A DNA stretch of 64,000 nt from Pseudomonadota bacterium (GTDB lineage Bacteria; Chloroflexota; UBA5177; JAJPKF01): assembly GCA_021323865.1 (NCBI GenBank), contig JAJPKF010000018.1:186001-250000 (forward strand), in the 5' to 3' direction. The position numbers and the translations under genes are program-made. Position 1 is the first letter of the stretch. Each line of letters begins with the position of its first letter. Positions 59,701-64,000 of this stretch are shown in pieces. The notes under the pieces are model-generated. The model was not told the DNA's origin. It was given only the letters and a program-made list of their open reading frames with translations, and did not search any database.

Positions 59701-60285
59701 ATGGCCGAAGAGCAGCACATAACCTTCTATCTGGACCCGGTCTGTCCCTATGCGTACAAGACGTCACTCTGGATCCGGGAAGTGCGGAACGTCAGGCCGC
59801 TGGAGATCGATTGGAGATTCCTCAGCCTGCGAGCCGTGAACGAGGGCAGCGAGAACCTGAAGGACGGTCACTTCCTCAGTGCGAACCCCTTCCGTGTGAT
59901 GGCCAAAGCGCGACGGGAACGTGGCACCGAGGCGGTCGACGCCCTCTACGCGGCGATCGGCCATGCCCGCTTCGAGGAGCGGAAGGACATCTCTGAGACA
60001 CAGGTGCTGGAGGCAGCCGCGGGGCACGCCGGCATCGATCCGGCCATCGTCACCCGGGCATTGGAGGATGAGACCACCATTACCGATGTCGAGGACGATC
60101 ACCGCCGAGCGGTCTCGGACGGCGCGTTCGGTGTCCCCTCCATCGATCTGGAGGACCGTCACCGGCCCTTTTTCGGTCCGGTCATCTCGGATGTCCCTCA
60201 AGGTGAGCGGGCCGGTGAGCTATGGGATCGCTTCGCCTGGCTGATTCAGCAAGACGAGTTCTACGAGATCAAGAGGGAACGATGA
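59701..60285 (+). CDS. DsbA-like (2-hydroxychromene isomerase/FrnE type) protein with incomplete CxxC
   Basis: 194 residues. The thioredoxin-fold active site reads DPVCPYAYKTS: the first Cys is Cys15 but the second position of CxxC is alanine. The cis-proline loop FGVPSIDL is present. A single-Cys site excludes simple disulfide exchange and suggests a glutathione-S-transferase-like or mycothiol-dependent role, as in some FrnE relatives. GGGGAGG at 59689-59695 supports ATG 59701. A hairpin, GGCCGA/TCGGCC (59665-59683), precedes the ribosome-binding site. The stop overlaps the next start (ATGA). Confidence 0.82.
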   Translation: MAEEQHITFYLDPVCPYAYKTSLWIREVRNVRPLEIDWRFLSLRAVNEGSENLKDGHFLSANPFRVMAKARRERGTEAVDALYAAIGHARFEERKDISETQVLEAAAGHAGIDPAIVTRALEDETTITDVEDDHRRAVSDGAFGVPSIDLEDRHRPFFGPVISDVPQGERAGELWDRFAWLIQQDEFYEIKRER

Positions 60286-61226
60286 TCGCTCAATCAACGC
60301 AGCTCGACGAGGGCCTCGCCCTCCTGGACCTCGAGTTCCAGGGACTGCCGGAAGTCATCGGCTCCTTTGCGTTCCACGGCACTGACGGCTTTGGACTAGT
60401 CGAGATCGGTCCCACCACCACCCTGGACCGGCTGCTCACGAGCATCGAGGCGTTCGGCGGGTTGGACCGGCTCACGGCGGTCGTCGTCACGCACGTCCAC
60501 CTGGACCATGCCGGCGGCGTGGGCAAACTGCTGCGCATGGCGCCCTCGGTTCGCTGTTTCGTGCATCGGGTCGGCGCTCCCCATCTCGTCGAGCCGTCGA
60601 AGCTACTGGCCAGCGCCAAACGGATCTATGGAGACGACATGGAACGCCTCTGGGGCGAGGTGGTGCCGGCCCCCGAATCTCAGGTGGCGCCGGTCGAGGA
60701 CGGGGACCGGATCGAGCTGGGGGGGACCAGCCTGCGCGTGGTGTACACGCCCGGTCACGCGTCTCATCACATCGCCCTTTACGACGAGGAGCGCTCCGCC
60801 CTCCTCACAGGAGACGCGGCGGGCGTCAGGCTGGATCGCTTCTTTCATGTCCGTCCACCGACACCACCTCCCGACGTGGACCTCGATGAGTGGAAGCGCA
60901 GTGTTCAGAAGATGCTCGATCTGGAACCGGATCGACTTCTGCTGACGCACTTCGGCGTGCAGGAGCGTGATCTGCCCGAACATTTCGAGCAGCTGCTCGA
61001 CCGGTTGAAGCGGTGGGCCGGGATGGTTCGCGAGGGCATGATTGAAGGGGTCGATCGGAACTCGCTTGTTGACCGGATGCGCGCTGAGGGCGATGAGGCG
61101 CTCCGTGCTGCCGGCGGAAGCGACGTCGCCCTCCGGCAGTATGAGCTGGCTAACCCATACGGCATGAGTGTCGACGGCTTGATTCGTTACTGGGAGCGGC
61201 CGCCGGGCGGGACTCCCAAAGCTTAG
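60282..61226 (+). CDS. Metallo-beta-lactamase-fold hydrolase
   Basis: 314 residues. HVHLDHAGGVG is the dinuclear zinc HxHxDH motif, followed by YTPGHASHHIAL, LTGDAAG, and THFGVQ for the remaining ligands. A helical C-terminal extension of about 90 residues follows the lactamase core, as in a group of larger thioesterase-like members. ATG 60282 overlaps the DsbA-like stop (ATGA), so the two are co-translated; a thiol-dependent pathway for aldehyde or thioester detoxification is one possible explanation. Confidence 0.88.
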   Translation: MIAQSTQLDEGLALLDLEFQGLPEVIGSFAFHGTDGFGLVEIGPTTTLDRLLTSIEAFGGLDRLTAVVVTHVHLDHAGGVGKLLRMAPSVRCFVHRVGAPHLVEPSKLLASAKRIYGDDMERLWGEVVPAPESQVAPVEDGDRIELGGTSLRVVYTPGHASHHIALYDEERSALLTGDAAGVRLDRFFHVRPPTPPPDVDLDEWKRSVQKMLDLEPDRLLLTHFGVQERDLPEHFEQLLDRLKRWAGMVREGMIEGVDRNSLVDRMRAEGDEALRAAGGSDVALRQYELANPYGMSVDGLIRYWERPPGGTPKA

Positions 61227-61299
61227 AACCCGCCCACCCCCGGAACGAGGTATGGCTGTTGCCGGCGTATTGCTGAAGAGGGTCGTCGAGAGCGGTCCA

Positions 61300-61425
61300 C
61301 CGGCTACGTTAGCCGGAGCACCAACTCACTCGTCGCGCGCCGGCAGCTTAAGTGGAATTGGCATGGTGGTTAGGGGGCGAACCGCACCTCCTGGCGCGTG
61401 GGGGCTTCAGCCGTTTGGGTGCTCC
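61300..61425. ncRNA. Candidate structured element in a 405-bp gene-free gap
   Basis: The gap 61227-61631 has no credible coding sequence. Within it, GGAGCACC (61315-61322) pairs with GGTGCTCC (61418-61425), GCGCGCC (61335-61341) pairs with GGCGCGT (61393-61399), and GGTGGTT with AACCGCACC (2-base bulge) makes a third, inner helix. A 7-bp hairpin, CCGGCTA-CGT-TAGCCGG, adjoins at 61300-61316. The nesting suggests a rod-like RNA, on either strand; I do not recognise tRNA, SRP or 6S features. Chance pairing in GC-rich DNA is possible. Confidence 0.3.
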
Positions 61426-61631
61426 GCCTTTGGGACTGGAACGCGCGCACACGTTTCGTCCGGCGAGCCGGGCGGCATCGGCGCCGGCTCCCGCCATCAC
61501 CTCGCGGGCCGCGGCTGGAGCAGCACACCGCCGAGCCATACCTTTGCTCGCTCACCTACCTGAAGGCTGTTGCCTTCGCATCCTTGGCATCATCCATGCT
61601 ACGCGGCCGCGAGGGTATCCGGAGGTTTCAC

Positions 61632-62567
61632 ATGATCGGCTTTGTGAAGACGTTTATCAAGAAGTGGGGCAAGGATAACGTCGGGGTTCTGGCCTCGGTT
61701 GTCGCCTGGAACTCGCTTACCTCGATCGTGCCCATCATGGTGGGATTGCTGGCCATCACCGGCATCATCCTCCAGGGCAACCCGAGCGCTGAGAAGTCGG
61801 TGGTCACCCATCTCAGCGCTGCTCTGCATGGAGTCCTGACGCCCAAGGACCTGCAGCAGCTGGTCAAAGCGTCGATCAATCACACCGGCATTCTGGCCAT
61901 CGTGGGCTTCCTGGGGGTGCTGTGGAGCGGCTCGAATGTCGGCGGCGCCATATCGACCGCCTTCCAGGCCATCTTCGAAACGGCCAGCCGCAACTTCGTG
62001 AAGGAGAAGCTACTCGACATTGTGATGATCTTCGTGATGGCTATCCTCATGCTGGTCATCATTGCCGGCACGACGGCGGCAACGCTGGTCACGAAGCTTT
62101 TTCACGGGTTCCCGCTGTCGGCAGGCTTGGCGCTGATAGTCGGCACCGCCATCGGTGTGGTAGCCGCCTGGCTTCTGTTTGCCGCCATCTACCTGGCCTT
62201 CCCGCACGTCAAGGTCAAGTTTCGGTTGGGCAATGTGTGGAAGGGTGCGCTGACCGCCGCCGTGCTGTTCACCGCGCTGTCGTATATCTGGCCGGTGTAC
62301 GCGCATTTCGCGCACTTCAGTAAGTACGGCGCGGTTCTGTTCCCGATCCTTCTCCTCACTGCGTGGCTGTACTTCTTTGCCCTGATCGTTTGTGTCGGCG
62401 CAGAAATCGTGGCCATCGGCGCAATCGACGAGGCCGACAAGGAAGGCGAGGAGGTCGGGCCCGAGCCGCAGGAGACGGTGCCGCAGCACCGCGTCATTCG
62501 TGACGATGAGCCGAACGGCCAGGGCGGGAAGCAGCAGGAGCGCGAAACCGCGACGGCCGGCCGGTAG
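61632..62567 (+). CDS. YihY/UPF0761 family membrane protein
   Basis: 311 residues with about six membrane helices. The N-terminal segment (FIKKWGKDNVGVLASVVAWNSLTSIVPIMVGLLAI) and the central FRLGNVWKGALTAAVLFTALSYIW and YGAVLFPILLLTAWLYFFALIVCVGAEI are the usual YihY/BrkB landmarks. The family is often misnamed ribonuclease BN; function is unclear. GGAGG at 61621-61625 strongly supports ATG 61632. The charged C-terminal tail (about 50 residues) is cytosolic. No partner gene is apparent. Confidence 0.88.
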   Translation: MIGFVKTFIKKWGKDNVGVLASVVAWNSLTSIVPIMVGLLAITGIILQGNPSAEKSVVTHLSAALHGVLTPKDLQQLVKASINHTGILAIVGFLGVLWSGSNVGGAISTAFQAIFETASRNFVKEKLLDIVMIFVMAILMLVIIAGTTAATLVTKLFHGFPLSAGLALIVGTAIGVVAAWLLFAAIYLAFPHVKVKFRLGNVWKGALTAAVLFTALSYIWPVYAHFAHFSKYGAVLFPILLLTAWLYFFALIVCVGAEIVAIGAIDEADKEGEEVGPEPQETVPQHRVIRDDEPNGQGGKQQERETATAGR

Positions 62568-62977
62568 TCCCGGCTCGCCGTATTGTTGCCCGTCGATCCG
62601 CTGCAGTCCCGGCGGGCTGTGGTGTGCAAAGGCCAGGCGAGACATTGCCGCAGCCGTCGCTTCACATTACAGCCTGAGCAATCGTGAGACTGGCGCGTCA
62701 CCGAGCCGAGGGCATCAAGGCCCTAATGGGGCTCAGCCCCGCTGCATGAGAGAGATGGCGGTTGAGACCGGCCAGTTCCCGAGGCGAGGGCGAACCGGGT
62801 GTCGAGGTCGTTCTGTCATGGGCTGTCGACCCCTACCGGCGACCCGGTACAGAAGGGCTTCTGACGAGCCACAGCCTCTGATCCACCTTCTGGGCGAAGC
62901 CGGCCGGCCGTGTCGTCTACCATGACAACAGAAGGACGCGCCGCCTATTTCGAGGAGCGTTTTCGCTGGCTGCACCC
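62568..62977. other. Gene-poor 410-bp gap before the E1 dehydrogenase
   Basis: I see no convincing gene or RNA here. GGGGCTCAGCCCC (62728-62740) is a small perfect palindrome, and AGGGC/GCCCT a nearby stem, possibly ending the YihY transcript. A 19-codon open frame from ATG 62922 ends at TGA 62979-62981, overlapping the E1 GTG (GTGA). It may be a leader peptide that couples translation or simply the true N-terminus shifted by a frame error. Confidence 0.4.
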
Positions 62978-64000
62978 GTGATCGCCGAGCGCGGAATCTA
63001 CCAGGAAATTGTGGCCTCGGCCGTCGGCGACGATGCCGCGGACAATCAAAAAACCGTCGTTCGCAACATCACGGCCGCGGACCTGCTGGCCGCCTACGCG
63101 CTTGCCCGAGTGAGTCGCGAGATGGACGTCCGCGAGCGGACCCTGCAGGCGCAGGGACGTGCCTGGTTTTCGATCGCCGGCGCGGGTCGAGAGGTCCTGG
63201 GGTGGGCCTTCGCACGGCATCTGACAGCTTCCGATCCCAAATTTCCGTACTACCGCGACCGCACCTTGGTGCTCGCCTCGGGTCTGACGCCGTCCGAGAT
63301 GTTTCGGGAGACCGTGGGCGCGGCGACCGATCCGGCCTCGGGTGGGCGGCAGATGCCCAGCCACTGGGGTTCGAAAGCACATGGGGTTGTCTCTCAGTCG
63401 AGCCCCACCGGCTCTCAGGCGCTGCCGGCCGTCGGCCTCGCCGAAGGGATACTCAAAGCGCAACAGATTGGTGTTCCGGTGTCTGATCCCTGGCGGGAGG
63501 ACTCCGTCGTCTATGTGTCGTTGGGCGAAGGGACAACGGCACAGGGAGAGGTCGAGGAGGCGGTTCGCCAGGCTGCTCGAACCCGAGCGCCGGTCATTAT
63601 CGTGGTCGAGGACGACAAGTACGCCATCTCGATCCCCAGCACCTGGTCGATTCCCGGCGGCGATGTCTTCGGCTTGTACAAGCACTACTCGGGCCTGGGC
63701 ATGCTGGTGCTGAAGTGCGATGGCACGGACATCGCAGACGCCGATCGGTGCGCCGAGGAAGCCGTCGGCCACGCCAGACAACGGCAGGGAGCGGTCCTGG
63801 TGCATGCCCGCATCACCCGTCCCATGTCCCACTCCTCGACGGATACCCAGGAGCAGTACCGCAGTCCCGACGATCTGGCGGAGGAGCAGTCGCGGGACCC
63901 AATCCGTCGGTTGACGGAGCTGCTGAAGAAGCACAAGCTCGTGACCACCGCCGGACTCGAGCGTCTGGACGCGGCCGCCAAGGATGCCGTAGAAGCGGCA
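62978..64000 (+). CDS. 2-oxoacid (branched-chain) dehydrogenase E1 component, partial
   Basis: Thiamine-diphosphate enzyme; the frame is open for 341 codons to the window edge. The E1-alpha region shows LQAQGRAWFSIAGAGREVLG, PYYRDRTLVLASG, GGRQMPSHWG and QSSPTGSQALPAVGLAEG, then the ThDP motif GEGTTAQGEVEEAV with Glu in place of the usual Asp of GDG. This order fits the fused alpha-beta E1 type or a stand-alone alpha subunit. GTG 62978 overlaps a preceding 19-codon frame; no ribosome-binding site lies at proper distance. The end is missing. Confidence 0.88.
   Translation, partial: MIAERGIYQEIVASAVGDDAADNQKTVVRNITAADLLAAYALARVSREMDVRERTLQAQGRAWFSIAGAGREVLGWAFARHLTASDPKFPYYRDRTLVLASGLTPSEMFRETVGAATDPASGGRQMPSHWGSKAHGVVSQSSPTGSQALPAVGLAEGILKAQQIGVPVSDPWREDSVVYVSLGEGTTAQGEVEEAVRQAARTRAPVIIVVEDDKYAISIPSTWSIPGGDVFGLYKHYSGLGMLVLKCDGTDIADADRCAEEAVGHARQRQGAVLVHARITRPMSHSSTDTQEQYRSPDDLAEEQSRDPIRRLTELLKKHKLVTTAGLERLDAAAKDAVEAA

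Noticed and set aside
61315-61425. tRNA or SRP RNA in the 405-bp gap
   Set aside because: Stem spacing is too long for a tRNA, no T-loop or anticodon arm is found, and the conserved SRP GGAA loop region is missing.
62945-63934. 329-codon minus-strand frame at the right edge
   Set aside because: Antisense to the 2-oxoacid dehydrogenase E1, which has clear motifs in frame.
1-64000. CRISPR arrays, insertion sequences, integrase or phage genes
   Set aside because: No regularly spaced repeats, transposase motifs or att-like duplications were seen anywhere in the window.

Overview
The window is high-GC chromosomal DNA with dense coding on both strands, many 4-bp start/stop overlaps (ATGA, GTGA, TTGA) and frequent GTG/TTG starts. 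The gene set (7Fe ferredoxin, Mec-CysM-CysO-MoeZ sulfur-carrier route, Mca-like amidase, SepIVA-like protein beside coaD, DUF177-rpmF) points to an actinobacterium or a Chloroflexota/Dormibacterota-type relative. RecG carries an N-terminal extension of the kind I associate with Chloroflexota, so I leave the phylum open. Metabolism looks aerobic, heterotrophic and amino-acid/polyamine-using. I see no rRNA, tRNA, CRISPR array, insertion sequence, phage or integrase.

1-8.8 kb: the tail of an FMN-binding protein, dihydroorotate dehydrogenase (pyrD), a manganese-type DtxR regulator coupled to an Nramp transporter behind a promoter with a palindromic operator, a membrane protein, then a coupled chain of phosphoesterase, threonine aldolase and RecG. 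8.9-18.7 kb is a housekeeping block: rsmD-coaD-SepIVA-like-DUF177-rpmF, a degenerate reductase, accC-nusB-acpP, tatA-tatC, an FMN protein, uvrB and a 3-methyladenine glycosylase. 18.9-26.6 kb is a putrescine/GABA catabolic region: gabT divergent from an Lrp/AsnC regulator, then amino-acid/polyamine permease, aminobutyraldehyde dehydrogenase, class III aminotransferase and FAD amine oxidase.

26.7-36.3 kb: a secreted exordium-like protein, a VOC protein, ferredoxin, and on the minus strand the sulfur-carrier cysteine pathway (moeZ-cysO-cysM-mec) and two overlapping hotdog thioesterases. Then come PIG-L deacetylase plus SGNH lipoprotein, and a phosphatase and metallo-beta-lactamase-fold hydrolase whose start codons overlap. 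36.3-44.7 kb: guaB, a PhzF protein, an AraC-DinB fusion, two putative secreted unknowns flanking a cold-shock protein, a membrane-anchored beta-propeller and a P5C dehydrogenase.

44.7-50 kb holds the most interesting pair: a soluble PRC-PRC-MgtE_N-CBS-CBS protein (magnesium-sensor architecture without the MgtE channel) followed, after a structured 214-bp leader, by an Nramp-fold transporter whose canonical TM1 and TM6 metal-binding residues are replaced. This suggests an Nramp-related Mg2+ transporter with a separate cytosolic sensor. CCA-adding enzyme follows. 50-64 kb: XRE regulator and GH13 glucosidase, Nudix CoA hydrolase, two M20 peptidases, Mca-like amidase, phosphoesterase, mobA, threonine dehydratase, macro-domain protein, DsbA-like and metallo-beta-lactamase-fold pair, a possible structured RNA, YihY membrane protein, and the start of a 2-oxoacid dehydrogenase E1 cut by the window end.
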